Source: Aeromonas piscicola (GTDB lineage Bacteria > Pseudomonadota > Gammaproteobacteria > Enterobacterales > Aeromonadaceae). From it: DNA of 64,000 nt. The stretch's first letter is position 1. Each line of letters begins with the position of its first letter. The translations under genes were made by a program, and so were the position numbers. Location: NCBI RefSeq assembly GCF_000820005.1, contig NZ_CDBL01000039.1, positions 36,045 through 100,044 on the forward strand. The letters are read 5' to 3'. Shown here in pieces: positions 1-8,885 of this stretch. The notes below the pieces were generated by a model. The model did not search any database and was not told where the DNA came from. It saw only the letters and a program-made list of their open reading frames with translations.

Positions 1-367
1 AACCGAACGGCAGCAGATCCTTGGCGAGCAAGATGCCCTCCACATGATCCTTGTCTTCGTTGATCACCGGAAAGCGGGAGTGACCGGATTCGATGATCAC
101 GGGCAAGATGTCGTCCACCGGCTGGGACTTCTCTATGGTGACCATCTGGGAGCGGGGGATCATGATGTCGCGAACGCGCAGCTCGGCAATTTCGAGCACG
201 CCTTCAATCATGTCCTTGGTGTCCTGATCGATAAGATCGCGCTCCTCGGCATCGGCTATCACATCCACCAAATCGTTGCGGTCTTTTGGCTCGCCCTGGA
301 AGAGTTGGCTGAGTTTGTCGAGCCAGGTTTTCTTCGGCGAGCCGGTACTAGGGTGATCGTCGGTCAT
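1..367 (-). CDS. corC: CorC/YbeX family transporter-associated CBS protein (partial, N-terminal part)
   Basis: This is the first 122 codons of a gene that runs off the left edge of the window. The visible protein begins MTDDHPSTGSPKKTWLDKL and contains the start of a CBS-domain pair, with segments such as RDIMIPRSQMVTI and GHSRFPVI that are typical of CorC/HlyC-type proteins. CorC is a cytoplasmic CBS protein linked to magnesium and cobalt efflux. Its place downstream of ybeY and phoH on the same strand matches the conserved miaB-ybeZ-ybeY-ybeX order of enterobacteria. A 200-base stretch holding a decayed ybeY tail separates it from ybeY. The C-terminal transporter-associated domain is not in the window. 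Confidence 0.9.
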   Translation of the reverse strand, partial: MTDDHPSTGSPKKTWLDKLSQLFQGEPKDRNDLVDVIADAEERDLIDQDTKDMIEGVLEIAELRVRDIMIPRSQMVTIEKSQPVDDILPVIIESGHSRFPVINEDKDHVEGILLAKDLLPFG

Positions 368-470
368 TTTTTCTCTTGGTTACTCGCTTGAACACATTTG
401 GAATTGTCTTGGTGATATAAGGATGACCATCGGCTGTTTCAAGACGATGACTCTCCCGTCCTTTACGCTT

Positions 471-560
471 TTACTCTTCGTCGTTCAGATAAGGGTCGGC
501 AAAACCGAGTTCCTGCATGATGTCGCGATCCAGGCGTGGCACCATCTCTTCGGCTTTGTT
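471..560 (-). pseudogene. Degenerate duplicate of the ybeY 3' end
   Basis: On the minus strand this segment reads AEEM, a few changed residues, then [13 protein letters not shown], a short variable tail and a TAA stop at 471-473. That closely repeats the C-terminus of the intact YbeY encoded at about 583-663 ([20 protein letters not shown]). The copy lies just past the ybeY TAG stop, in a different frame from it, and has no start codon of its own. I read it as a remnant of a second ybeY allele left by unequal recombination or partial tandem duplication. The similarity is visible by eye at both DNA and protein level. The functional consequence is unknown and probably nil. Confidence 0.75.
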
Positions 561-567
561 CTCCTGT

Positions 568-1038
568 CTACTCTGCTACTTCATCGTCCTGGTAAGGATC
601 GGCAAAACCGAGCTCCTGCATGATGTCGCGTTCGAGCTGCTCCATCTCTTCGGCTTCCTCATCCTCGATATGGTCATAACCTAGCAGATGCAGACTGCCG
701 TGCACAACCATGTGGGCCCAGTGGGCCTCCAGCGGTTTGTTCTGCTCGACGGCCTCCTGTTCCACCACCTGGCGGCAGATGACGAGATCACCGAGCAGCG
801 GCAGTTCCATGCCGGGTGGCGCCTCGAACGGGAAGGAGAGCACGTTGGTGGGCTTGTCCTTGCCGCGATAGGTGAGGTTGAGCTCGCGGCTCTCCGCCTC
901 GTCGACGATGCGCACCGTCACTTCGGCCTCGGTCTGGAAACCGAGTATGGTGCCGTCAAGCCAGCCTTGCAGCTTGGCTTCGCTCGGCAGATCTTCCGCC
1001 TGAGCGCAGGCCAGTTGCAGATCCAGGGTCACACTCAT
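568..1038 (-). CDS. ybeY: Endoribonuclease / rRNA maturation factor YbeY
   Basis: The protein has 156 residues, the usual family length. It is a single-domain metalloprotein involved in 16S rRNA 3'-end maturation and 70S ribosome quality control. The zinc-binding signature [11 protein letters not shown] is present, giving His113, His117 and His123, and the upstream segment NVLSFPFE is also conserved. The ATG overlaps the stop of the upstream phoH-like gene by four bases (ATGA), so the two are probably translationally coupled. A decayed copy of its own 3' end follows the TAG stop. Confidence 0.95.
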   Translation of the reverse strand: MSVTLDLQLACAQAEDLPSEAKLQGWLDGTILGFQTEAEVTVRIVDEAESRELNLTYRGKDKPTNVLSFPFEAPPGMELPLLGDLVICRQVVEQEAVEQNKPLEAHWAHMVVHGSLHLLGYDHIEDEEAEEMEQLERDIMQELGFADPYQDDEVAE

Positions 1039-2075
1039 TGGGCACTCTCTTTATTGGCTTTGGCAGGGATGGACTCGGCCTGTTTGGCATCGAACGCCTC
1101 GTAGGCCTGCACGATACGGGCCACCACCGGATGGCGTACCACGTCTTTGGATTCAAAGAAGTTGAACGACAGGCCGTCGACCCCTTGCAGCACTTCCAGC
1201 GCGTGGCGCAGGCCGGACTTGGTGCTGCGCGGCAGATCCACCTGGGTGATGTCACCGGTGACCACTGCCTTGGAGTTGAAGCCGATGCGGGTCAGGAACA
1301 TCTTCATCTGTTCCGTGGTGGTGTTCTGGGCCTCATCCAGGATGATGAAGGCGTCATTGAGGGTGCGGCCGCGCATGTAGGCGAGCGGCGCTACCTCGAT
1401 GATGTTGCGCTCCATCAGCTTCTCGACCCGCTCAAAGCCCAGCATCTCGAACAGGGCGTCGTAGAGCGGGCGCAGATAAGGATCGACCTTCTGGGAGAGA
1501 TCGCCGGGCAGAAAACCCAGCTTCTCGCCCGCTTCCACCGCCGGGCGGGTCAGCAGTATGCGGCGTATCTCCTGACGTTCCAGCGCATCCACGGCGGCGG
1601 CCACCGCCAGATAGGTCTTGCCGGTACCGGCCGGGCCAATGCCGAAGCTGATGTCGTGCTGGACTATGTTGGCGATGTACTGCGCCTGATTGGGGCTGCG
1701 CGGCTTGATGAGACCGCGCTTGGTCTTGACCGTCACCTCCTTGCCATAAGGTATGCCGGCGGCCGGTTCGTCATCCTGCTCCAGCACCCGCGACTCCTGA
1801 ATGGCCAGGTGCACCATGTCGGGCACTATGTCGGTCACCTTGCCGCCCTTGAGGGGCTGGGTTTCCACATAGAGGTGCTTGAGGATGACGGCTGCGGCAT
1901 CCAGCTGGGCCTGTTTGCCAACCAGCTGGAAGTGACTGTCACGGTAGCTGATCTCGATGCCGAGGCGGCGTTCCAGCTGCTTGATGTTGTCATCGAAGGG
2001 ACCGCACAGGCTGGCGAGGCGCCGATTGTCGGCGGGCTCCAGATGCAGATTCAGGGTCGAGATGTGTCGGCTCAA
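1035..2075 (-). CDS. ybeZ: PhoH-like ATPase YbeZ
   Basis: This 346-residue protein has a PhoH-type P-loop ATPase domain. The Walker A motif GPAGTGKT is at residues 147-154, and a Walker B-like segment [11 protein letters not shown] lies further on. The N-terminal 120 residues precede the ATPase core, as in YbeZ of E. coli. PhoH-family proteins are RNA-associated ATPases, and YbeZ is genetically and physically linked to YbeY in ribosome maturation. The stop codon overlaps the ybeY start, and miaB lies immediately upstream (56 bases), so the genes form a conserved operon. Confidence 0.93.
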   Translation of the reverse strand: MSRHISTLNLHLEPADNRRLASLCGPFDDNIKQLERRLGIEISYRDSHFQLVGKQAQLDAAAVILKHLYVETQPLKGGKVTDIVPDMVHLAIQESRVLEQDDEPAAGIPYGKEVTVKTKRGLIKPRSPNQAQYIANIVQHDISFGIGPAGTGKTYLAVAAAVDALERQEIRRILLTRPAVEAGEKLGFLPGDLSQKVDPYLRPLYDALFEMLGFERVEKLMERNIIEVAPLAYMRGRTLNDAFIILDEAQNTTTEQMKMFLTRIGFNSKAVVTGDITQVDLPRSTKSGLRHALEVLQGVDGLSFNFFESKDVVRHPVVARIVQAYEAFDAKQAESIPAKANKESAQ

Positions 2076-2131
2076 AATATCCTCGTCTTGGCGCAGTGCC
2101 CATCAGGCCAGGCCAGATGGGCACGAAGAGA

Positions 2132-3643
2132 TTAGTGGGGAGTGAAGGCGGCAACGCCCAGTGCGTCCGGCACGTTATCCGGGCGGGCGGATTTAACCAG
2201 GATCTCGCTTGGGGTGGGGGTAAACGCGGCAACGCCCAGCTCGTCCGGTATATTATCCGGGCGGCGGGCCAGGATCTCGCGCGGCGCCGTGGCGATGCGC
2301 AGATTCATCTCATCCTCGCCGCGGATAAAACGACCGCGCAGGGAGTTGGGACGCACCTCGGTGATCTCCACGTCGGCAAAGCCGCCGATCAGGGTGTGCT
2401 GCCCCTCGAAGTTGACCACCCGGTTGTTCTCAGTGCGGCCACACAGCTGCATGGGGTCGAGCCGGGAGGGCCCTTCCACCAGGATGCGCTGGGTGGAGCC
2501 CAGCATGGCGCGGCCAATCTGCATCGACTGGTTGTTGATGACATGCTGCAGGCGGGCCAGCCGGGCCTTTTTCACTTCCATGTCGACGTCGTCGGGCATG
2601 TCAGCGGCCGGCGTGCCGGGGCGCGGGCTGTAGATGAAGCTGAAGCTCATGTCGAAGTTGATCTCTTCGATCAGCTTCATGGTGGCCTCGAAATCCTCGT
2701 CCGTCTCGTTCGGGAAGCCGACGATGAAGTCGGAACTGATGGTGATGTCGGGACGGGCGGCGCGCAGGCGACGGATCTTGGACTTGTACTCCAGCACGGT
2801 ATGCGGGCGCTTCATCATGGTCAGGATGCGATCCGAACCGCTCTGCACCGGCAGGTGCAGGAAGCTGACCACTTCCGGCGTGTCCTTGTAGACCTCTATG
2901 ATGTCGTCGGTGAACTCGATCGGGTGGCTGGTGGTGTAGCGAATGCGGTCTATGCCATCGATGGCGGCCACCAGTCGCAGCAGCTCGGCGAAGGAGCAGA
3001 TGCTGCCATCAAAGGTCGGGCCCCGGTAGGCGTTGACGTTCTGGCCCAGCAGGTTCACCTCGCGCACGCCCTGTTCGGCGAGCTGGGCGATTTCGTAGAG
3101 CACGTCGTCCATCGGCCGGCTCACCTCCTCGCCACGGGTGTAGGGCACCACGCAGAAGGAGCAGTATTTGGAGCAGCCTTCCATGATGGAGACGAACGCG
3201 GTGGCGCCTTCGGCACGGGGTTCCGGCATGCTGTCGAACTTTTCGATCTCGGGGAAGGCGATGTCCACCTGGGCACCCCGGCCCTCCTGCACCTGCTTGA
3301 TCATGGCGGGCAGGCGATGCAGGGTCTGTGGACCGAACACGATATCCACATAGGGGGCGCGAGTGCGAATGTTGTCCCCCTCCTGGGAGGCGACACAGCC
3401 ACCCACGCCGATCACCAGACCGGGCTTGTTGGCCTTGAGTTTTTTCCAGCGTCCCAGCTGGTGGAACACCTTCTCCTGTGCTTTTTCGCGGATGGAGCAG
3501 GTATTGAGCAGCAAGACATCTGCCTCTTCGGGCTCCTCGGTCAGTTCATAGCCATTGCTGGCATCCAACAGGTCGGCCATCTTGGACGAGTCGTACTCGT
3601 TCATCTGGCAACCCCAGGTTTTAATGTGAAGTTTCTTGCTCAT
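2132..3643 (-). CDS. miaB: tRNA-2-methylthio-N6-dimethylallyladenosine synthase MiaB, with repeated C-terminal tail
   Basis: This radical-SAM methylthiotransferase adds the 2-methylthio group to i6A37 of tRNAs reading UNN codons. The N-terminal cluster cysteines lie in [16 protein letters not shown] and GVGGCVA. The radical-SAM motif CSKYCSFC is followed by VVPYTRGEE, and a TRAM-like segment follows near residues 385-445. At 503 residues it is about 30 longer than E. coli MiaB. The excess is a C-terminal tail carrying two copies of a unit close to [16 protein letters not shown], encoded at about 2216-2290 and 2135-2215. It is the first gene of the minus-strand miaB-ybeZ-ybeY-corC group and is divergent from ubiF. 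Confidence 0.95.
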   Translation of the reverse strand: MSKKLHIKTWGCQMNEYDSSKMADLLDASNGYELTEEPEEADVLLLNTCSIREKAQEKVFHQLGRWKKLKANKPGLVIGVGGCVASQEGDNIRTRAPYVDIVFGPQTLHRLPAMIKQVQEGRGAQVDIAFPEIEKFDSMPEPRAEGATAFVSIMEGCSKYCSFCVVPYTRGEEVSRPMDDVLYEIAQLAEQGVREVNLLGQNVNAYRGPTFDGSICSFAELLRLVAAIDGIDRIRYTTSHPIEFTDDIIEVYKDTPEVVSFLHLPVQSGSDRILTMMKRPHTVLEYKSKIRRLRAARPDITISSDFIVGFPNETDEDFEATMKLIEEINFDMSFSFIYSPRPGTPAADMPDDVDMEVKKARLARLQHVINNQSMQIGRAMLGSTQRILVEGPSRLDPMQLCGRTENNRVVNFEGQHTLIGGFADVEITEVRPNSLRGRFIRGEDEMNLRIATAPREILARRPDNIPDELGVAAFTPTPSEILVKSARPDNVPDALGVAAFTPH

Positions 3644-3910
3644 TGCTTCTCTTGACTTGTGTTGAAATCGGCATGGTCAAAGGACCGGGCATTTTACTCC
3701 GCAATCTGGATACTGCCTAGCTAATATCCAGCCCGTCATGGGTCTCCCTTCCTTCCGGACAGCCGGTATTTGTTCGGGCTTTCTCCTTGATTTGGCGCGG
3801 CAATTCGCAATTTGTCTCACTGTTTCTGCCGGTCCCTTGCGGTATCATGTCCCCATTCGGTTTTACCCCGCCTACCCTTGTCCGGGGCATCCCCTTTCAG
3901 GAATCAAGTT

Positions 3911-5074
3911 ATGGAACAGTGTGATATCGCCATCGTCGGCGCTGGCATGGTCGGCGCTGCCACCGCCTGTCTGCTGGCGGCGCAGGGTCTCTCCATTCGG
4001 GTCATAGAGACCCAATTGCCCGAGCAATACGCCCCACAGCAGCCGCTGGATCTGCGGGTTTCCGCCATCAGTCAGGCCTCGGTGGCGCTGCTGGATCAGG
4101 CCGGCGCCTGGTCACACCTGCAGCAGATGCGGCTCTGTCCCTACCGCCGGCTGGAGACCTGGGAGCTGGACGGTTTTGCCACCCGCTTCGACGCGGCCTA
4201 TCTCGGCCTGCCCCAGCTCGGTTACATCATCGAAAACCGGTTGGTGCAGCTGGCCCTGCTCAAGAGGATGGAGGATTTCCCCAACATCCAGACCCACACC
4301 CCGGCGGCGGTGACGAGTCTGCGCCAGAGCGCCAACGAGGCCGTGCTGACTCTGGACGATGGTACCGAGCTTTGCGCCCGCTGGGTGCTGGCCTGCGATG
4401 GCGCCGAATCCCAGATGCGCCGGTTGGCTGGCATAGGCGTGTCGCGCTTCGAGTACCGCCAGCACTGCATGTTGATCAATATCGACACCGAGTTTGCGCA
4501 GGAAGATATCACCTGGCAGCAGTTCACCCCGAGCGGCCCGCGCGCCTTCCTGCCGCTGCCCGGCCAGCACGGTTCCCTGGTGTGGTATGACAGCCCGGCC
4601 CGTATTCGTGCCCTGTCGGCCATGAGCAACGAGAAGCTGGGGGAGGAGGTGCGCCGCCACTTTCCGGCCCGGCTCGGCGGCTTCACCGTCACGGCCAAGG
4701 GGAGTTTTCCGCTGGTGCGGCGCCACGCCAACGACTATCACGCCGGTCGGGTTGTGCTGCTTGGCGATGCCGCCCACACCATCAACCCGCTGGCGGGGCA
4801 GGGGGTCAACCTCGGCTTCAAGGACGTGGCCTGCTGGGCTGGGTTGCTGGAAAAGGCGGGAGCCGACTGGTATCAGCTGGCCCTGGCGGAGCGCTACGAG
4901 CGCCGCCGTCGCCCTGACAACCTTTTAATGCAGTCAGGGATGGATCTCTTCTACGGGGTGTTCAGCAACGAGATAGGGCCACTCAAGCTGGCTCGCAATC
5001 TGGCCCTCAATCTGGCGGACAAGGCTGGCCCGCTCAAGGAGATGGCGCTGCGCTACGCATTGGGGCTGGTATAA
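3911..5074 (+). CDS. ubiF: Ubiquinone biosynthesis FAD-dependent hydroxylase UbiF-type
   Basis: This 387-residue flavoprotein monooxygenase of the UbiH/UbiF/VisC family hydroxylates the quinone ring in ubiquinone synthesis. The dinucleotide-binding motif VGAGMVGAA lies near the N-terminus, followed by a DG motif in ACDGAE and the FAD-ribityl motif GDAAHTINPLAGQGVNLG near residue 285. The ATG at 3911 gives MEQCDIAIVG, the normal start for the family; upstream in-frame sequence is not typical. Divergent placement next to miaB is the same as in E. coli, which favours UbiF over the paralogues UbiH and UbiI. Confidence 0.88.
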   Translation: MEQCDIAIVGAGMVGAATACLLAAQGLSIRVIETQLPEQYAPQQPLDLRVSAISQASVALLDQAGAWSHLQQMRLCPYRRLETWELDGFATRFDAAYLGLPQLGYIIENRLVQLALLKRMEDFPNIQTHTPAAVTSLRQSANEAVLTLDDGTELCARWVLACDGAESQMRRLAGIGVSRFEYRQHCMLINIDTEFAQEDITWQQFTPSGPRAFLPLPGQHGSLVWYDSPARIRALSAMSNEKLGEEVRRHFPARLGGFTVTAKGSFPLVRRHANDYHAGRVVLLGDAAHTINPLAGQGVNLGFKDVACWAGLLEKAGADWYQLALAERYERRRRPDNLLMQSGMDLFYGVFSNEIGPLKLARNLALNLADKAGPLKEMALRYALGLV

Positions 5075-5107
5075 GGCGCCGGGCGCCATCACGAGGGAGC
5101 AGAGATC

Positions 5108-5674
5108 ATGAACAAGGCACTGCTGGCGATCGATTTTATCAACGACATAGCCCACCCGGACGGGCGCATCGCCGCCTCGGCGGCCCATGTGGTGGAGCAG
5201 GATGCCATCACCCATGCCAATCAGGCACTGGCCCATGCCCGTGCCCACGGCTGGCTGGTGATCCTGATCAAGGTCGGCTTTGATGGCGGCTATCTGCTGC
5301 AACCCAAGGGTTCCCCCATGTTTGGTCGGGCCAATCAGTTTGGTGCGCTTTCGCTGGCGGACAGTGGCACCGACTTCCACCCCGATCTTGACGTGCAACC
5401 CGGCGATCTGGTGCTGACCAAGCCCAGGGTCAGCCCCTTCTATGGCACCGCGCTTGAGCCGGCGCTGCGGGCCAATCGCATTGGTCACCTCTATCTGTGC
5501 GGGGTCAGCACCAGCTGGGCCATTCAGGCTGCGGCTCGGGACGGCCACGATCGGGACTACGCCATCACCATACTGGAGGATGCCTGCGCCGCCGCCGACG
5601 CCAGCGAACACCTGGGCTCGTTGCGGATGCTTGGCCGTATCGCCGAGATCATCAAGGTGGCCCGACTGGAGTGA
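5108..5674 (+). CDS. Isochorismatase-like family protein lacking the catalytic cysteine
   Basis: This 188-residue cytoplasmic protein has the alpha/beta fold signature of cysteine hydrolases related to isochorismatase and nicotinamidase. The expected Asp is present in LLAIDFIND (Asp9) and the expected Lys in VLTKPRVSPF (Lys105). The usual GVxTxxC nucleophile motif reads GVSTSWA (residues 132-138), so alanine replaces the cysteine; a nearby Cys131 is not in the normal position. It may act like cysteine-less isochorismatases, which use water, or it may be non-catalytic. It lies 33 bases after ubiF with a possible ribosome site GAGGGAG and may be co-transcribed. The substrate cannot be read from the sequence. 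Confidence 0.75.
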   Translation: MNKALLAIDFINDIAHPDGRIAASAAHVVEQDAITHANQALAHARAHGWLVILIKVGFDGGYLLQPKGSPMFGRANQFGALSLADSGTDFHPDLDVQPGDLVLTKPRVSPFYGTALEPALRANRIGHLYLCGVSTSWAIQAAARDGHDRDYAITILEDACAAADASEHLGSLRMLGRIAEIIKVARLE

Positions 5675-5793
5675 TCTCGCCGGTCAAGGCTGTTTTCGCT
5701 CACTATTTTGACATTTTGTCAGCAGTCCCCTGTTGAGCCGGCGCCGTTTTAGGGCAACATGGAGTCAGCATTGATGGCCACAAGGATGAGGGC

Positions 5794-6444
5794 ATGCGTT
5801 ATCAGGGACGGATCGCGAGCTGGAACGAGGCGCGAGGCTTCGGCTTTATCACGCCGGAGCAGCAGGGGAGCGAGCAGCAAGGGAGTGGGCTGTTCGTGCA
5901 CATCTCGGCACTGCAATCCGATGGTCGGCTGCCCGAGGCGGGGGAGCGGGTCTCCTACCAGATAGGCAGGGGCAAGGATGACAAGCCCAGGGCCGTGCAG
6001 GTGTTCTTCCCCGACCGGCCCCTGTCGCTGGCTGACACCTCCGTTCCCCCTTTGTCCTGCAAAGACGCGGTCCGCCGACCAGCGGCCAGGGGGGCACAGC
6101 CACCCGTTTCCTCCAGGCTCCGCCCTGGTCCCTCCTATCGCCGCAAGAGCAGCTGGCGCGGCAAGTTGATCCCCCTGCTGGTGCTGGCGGGCCTGTTTTC
6201 GGTCTACTCCCGCTTCTCGGCCGAGTCGGTCTCACCTATGCCGGCCTCCTCTTTCAGCCAGGAGGAGGCCGGCAGCTCATACAGCCCCACCTTCGTCCGT
6301 CAGTGCGACGGTCGGCAGTACTGCTCCCAAATGACCTCCTGCGAGGAGGCGACCTGGTTTTTGCAAAATTGCCCCAACACCAAGATGGATGGCAGAGGGA
6401 GAGGCAACGGCATTCCTTGTGAAAGTCAGTGGTGCAGCCATTAG
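5794..6444 (+). CDS. Cold-shock domain / Excalibur domain membrane protein
   Basis: This 216-residue protein has an unusual mix of parts. Residues 1-70 form a cold-shock-like OB fold with RGFGFI (RNP1-like) and LFVHISAL (RNP2-like). A low-complexity Arg/Pro-rich linker leads to one hydrophobic segment (LIPLLVLAGLFSVY, about residues 127-140). The last 50 residues are cysteine-rich and end MDGRGRGNGIPCESQWC, which resembles an Excalibur calcium-binding domain (DxDxDGxxCE class). The predicted layout is a nucleic-acid-binding domain in the cytoplasm, a membrane anchor and a disulfide-stabilised domain outside. Family membership is by motif only, and the role is unknown. Confidence 0.75.
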   Translation: MRYQGRIASWNEARGFGFITPEQQGSEQQGSGLFVHISALQSDGRLPEAGERVSYQIGRGKDDKPRAVQVFFPDRPLSLADTSVPPLSCKDAVRRPAARGAQPPVSSRLRPGPSYRRKSSWRGKLIPLLVLAGLFSVYSRFSAESVSPMPASSFSQEEAGSSYSPTFVRQCDGRQYCSQMTSCEEATWFLQNCPNTKMDGRGRGNGIPCESQWCSH

Positions 6445-6612
6445 CGGGGGGCTGGCTCAAGCGGTTGATCATCTATCTTTATTTTACAGGCCGGGGGCGG
6501 GGCATGGCCGGTTCTACCCTTTAGTCATTGGCGAAACGCTGGCAGAAAGGCCGGCATTGCTCTCGTTGTCTCGGCAGGTACTGTGCGTTGTTTTTGGGTG
6601 AGGTGTGCGGTC

Positions 6613-7569
6613 ATGGTGGATGATTTTCGGGGCTCTCTGTTTCATTTTTCCGAACGGGCACAGTATCTGGCGGCCTTGCTGAACTCGCTGGAAGACCAGA
6701 TATCCGTGATTGATCGGGACGGAGTGATCCACTATACCAATCTCGCCTGGAACCGGTTTGCCGAGCAAAACGGCATACCGCAAGGGTACAACTGGCTGGG
6801 GGTCAACTACCTGAGGGTGTTCGACTGCCTGGTCGATCCACTGGTACTGATGGCGGCAGAGGGGATCCGTCGTGTGCTGTGCGGGGAGCAGGACCACTTC
6901 TCTCTGGAGTATCCCTGCCACAGCCCGGATACCCAGCGTTGGTTCATGATGCGGGTCTCTCCCGTGCTGGGGGTGGATGTCGAGTTTTACACCATAGCCC
7001 ACATCAACATCACGGAGCGCAAGTTGCAGGAGCTGGACGTGACCCACCTCTCCCAACACGATCCCCTGACCGGTCTGGCCAACCGGCGTCTGTTCAACAG
7101 CTTCCTGCATAACGAGTGGCGCCGCAGCATGCGGGAGCGCACGCCCATCTCCTTCATCATGCTGGATCTGGACAACTTCAAGGCGTGCAACGATCACTTC
7201 GGCCATCAGGTTGGGGACGATTTCCTGCTGCAGGTGGGCCACCTGCTCAACGCCTTGTGCCAGCGGCCAGCGGATCTGCCAAGCCGGTTCGGGGGCGATG
7301 AATTTGCGCTGGTCCTCGGCAATACCGGCAAGGAGGCTGCCTTGCGGATGGGGGAGGCGATCCGCCTCGGGATCCGTGCCTTGAGTATCCGGGAGGCGGG
7401 TGATGCCCGACTCAGCGCCAGCATCGGCATTGCCACCCAGATCCCTGATCTGCTGCAGGGCTCGGAGAACGAACTGCTGGCGGCGGCCGATATGGCGCTC
7501 TACATGGCCAAAAAGGGGGGCAAGAATCGCTGCCACAGCGTCAGCTGTCCGTCATTACCCGCCCCTTGA
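6613..7569 (+). CDS. PAS domain diguanylate cyclase
   Basis: This 318-residue soluble protein has an N-terminal PAS fold (about residues 20-135, with SVIDRDGVIHYTN and the closing INITERK) followed by a GGDEF domain. The active-site loop is intact, RFGGDEF, with GGDEF at 227-231. RPAD at 218-221 is a canonical RxxD product-inhibition site five residues upstream. It is therefore predicted to make cyclic di-GMP in response to a signal bound by PAS and to be feedback inhibited. The ATG at 6613 is preferred over an in-frame GTG 30 bases earlier because the PAS helix starts soon after it. A strong terminator follows directly. Confidence 0.9.
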   Translation: MVDDFRGSLFHFSERAQYLAALLNSLEDQISVIDRDGVIHYTNLAWNRFAEQNGIPQGYNWLGVNYLRVFDCLVDPLVLMAAEGIRRVLCGEQDHFSLEYPCHSPDTQRWFMMRVSPVLGVDVEFYTIAHINITERKLQELDVTHLSQHDPLTGLANRRLFNSFLHNEWRRSMRERTPISFIMLDLDNFKACNDHFGHQVGDDFLLQVGHLLNALCQRPADLPSRFGGDEFALVLGNTGKEAALRMGEAIRLGIRALSIREAGDARLSASIGIATQIPDLLQGSENELLAAADMALYMAKKGGKNRCHSVSCPSLPAP

Positions 7570-7576
7570 GCACCAC

Positions 7577-7601
7577 AGCCCCTTGATGGGGCTTTTTTTT
7601 T
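7577..7601 (+). terminator. Rho-independent terminator after the PAS-GGDEF gene
   Basis: The sequence AGCCCC TTGA TGGGGCT followed by an uninterrupted T run is a textbook intrinsic terminator. It lies eight bases beyond the diguanylate cyclase stop codon. Confidence 0.85.
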
Positions 7602-7615
7602 GCGCATAAGCCGCC

Positions 7616-8524
7616 TCAGCACTCGGGCACGGCCGAGCATGGCGTGGGATGCGCCGCCATGACCAGTTGCAGGAAACGATCGCGGATGGGATCGGCAAAT
7701 GCCGGGTTCCAGACCAGGCTGATTTCCCATTCTGACCAAGGGCCGGACAAGGGGTAGAGGGTGACATCCTGGCCCGCAATGAAGCTGACGCTGCGCGGCA
7801 ATATGGCGTTGCCTATGCCGGCGGCCACCAGGGCGACCAGGGTCTGGATATCTTCCGCCTCCTGCACCATGCCGGTCAGCCGGTTGGCGCCGAGGAAGCT
7901 GGCGATCTGCTGGCTGAGGCCCGGGCAGCGGTGCCCGACCATCTGCAACAGTGGCTGATGGGCCAGCGCCCACTCCACGTCGAAAGCAGCCGGATCCGGC
8001 CCCGTCATCTGGCTGGGCACGGCCAGCACCAGCCGGTCGGTCAGCAGCCTGTGCTCCCGCAGTTGCGGCGCGTGCGGCCGGCGCATGAATCCCAGCTGCA
8101 ACTGACCCGACAGCAAGCGCTCGTGCTGGATGGCGGAGGTCATGTCCTGCAGATGCACCATCACATCGGGTACCTGCTGCTTGAAACGGGCGACCAGCGA
8201 GGGGGCCAGCGCGAAGCTCGACAGCCCGAAGCCAATCTTGAGCCGCCCTGCTATGCCGCTCGCCAGTGCCAGGGCGTGACGCTCAAACCCCCTGCCGTGT
8301 TCGACCAGTGCGCTGGCCTGGGTGAGCAGCTGTGCACCTATGGCGGTCAGCTCGGCGCCGTGGCGACCCCGGTTGAACAGCGTGCTGCCGAGGGCCAGCT
8401 CCAGCCCCTGGATCTGCTTGGTCAGTGCCGGCTGGGTGATGAACAGCCGGCTGGCGGCCTCCCGGTAGTTGGCGGTTTCGGCCAGCATCACGAACGCCTG
8501 CAGTTGCCTCAAGTCGAATTTCAT
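7616..8524 (-). CDS. LysR family transcriptional regulator
   Basis: This 302-residue protein has an N-terminal winged helix (LRQLQAFVMLAETANYREAA then LFITQPALTKQIQGLE) and a periplasmic-binding-like effector domain, as in all LysR regulators. It is divergent from the small gene at 8640 and the HAD hydrolase at 8882, so it probably controls them and itself from the intervening 115 bases. An A/T-rich dyad GATTATAAATTATC at 8556-8569 is a candidate binding site. The effector is unknown. Confidence 0.9.
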   Translation of the reverse strand: MKFDLRQLQAFVMLAETANYREAASRLFITQPALTKQIQGLELALGSTLFNRGRHGAELTAIGAQLLTQASALVEHGRGFERHALALASGIAGRLKIGFGLSSFALAPSLVARFKQQVPDVMVHLQDMTSAIQHERLLSGQLQLGFMRRPHAPQLREHRLLTDRLVLAVPSQMTGPDPAAFDVEWALAHQPLLQMVGHRCPGLSQQIASFLGANRLTGMVQEAEDIQTLVALVAAGIGNAILPRSVSFIAGQDVTLYPLSGPWSEWEISLVWNPAFADPIRDRFLQLVMAAHPTPCSAVPEC

Positions 8525-8639
8525 TCCGTTTGGTTATCCAATGTGGCGATTTATTGATTATAAATTATCTAACTGCCTTGTTCTAATGGTCTCGTAACGG
8601 GCCATCTGCCCGGTCTGACACACAACGAGGAGCCATGTC

Positions 8640-8885
8640 ATGTCTAGCGAACGCTATCTGTTTTTGATCAAGGGAACCCTGGTGATGGCCCAGCCACTGG
8701 CGGCGCCGGAGACGGGGGAGTTGTTGGCGAGCCTGCTGCAACAGGGATTTGTGGTGGCCCCCCAGCAGGTCTGGGCGGGCAATGCCGAGCAGGCGCTGGC
8801 CTGTTATGAGCAGGCAGCCCAGCAGTCGGCCCTCGCCAGTGTGCTGGCAGGGGTTGAGCCCGTGCTGGCTGGAGCCCCGTCATGA
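8640..8885 (+). CDS. Small hypothetical protein upstream of a HAD hydrolase
   Basis: This 81-residue protein is not recognised as part of a named family. It begins MSSERYLFLIKGTLVMAQPL, is rich in Ala and Gln, and has neither a clear signal peptide nor a transmembrane segment. An AGGAG ribosome site precedes the ATG. Its stop overlaps the start of the HAD hydrolase gene by four bases (ATGA), implying translational coupling and a shared job. Coding status is supported by the overlap and by composition like its neighbours, not by a recognised domain. Confidence 0.65.
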   Translation: MSSERYLFLIKGTLVMAQPLAAPETGELLASLLQQGFVVAPQQVWAGNAEQALACYEQAAQQSALASVLAGVEPVLAGAPS

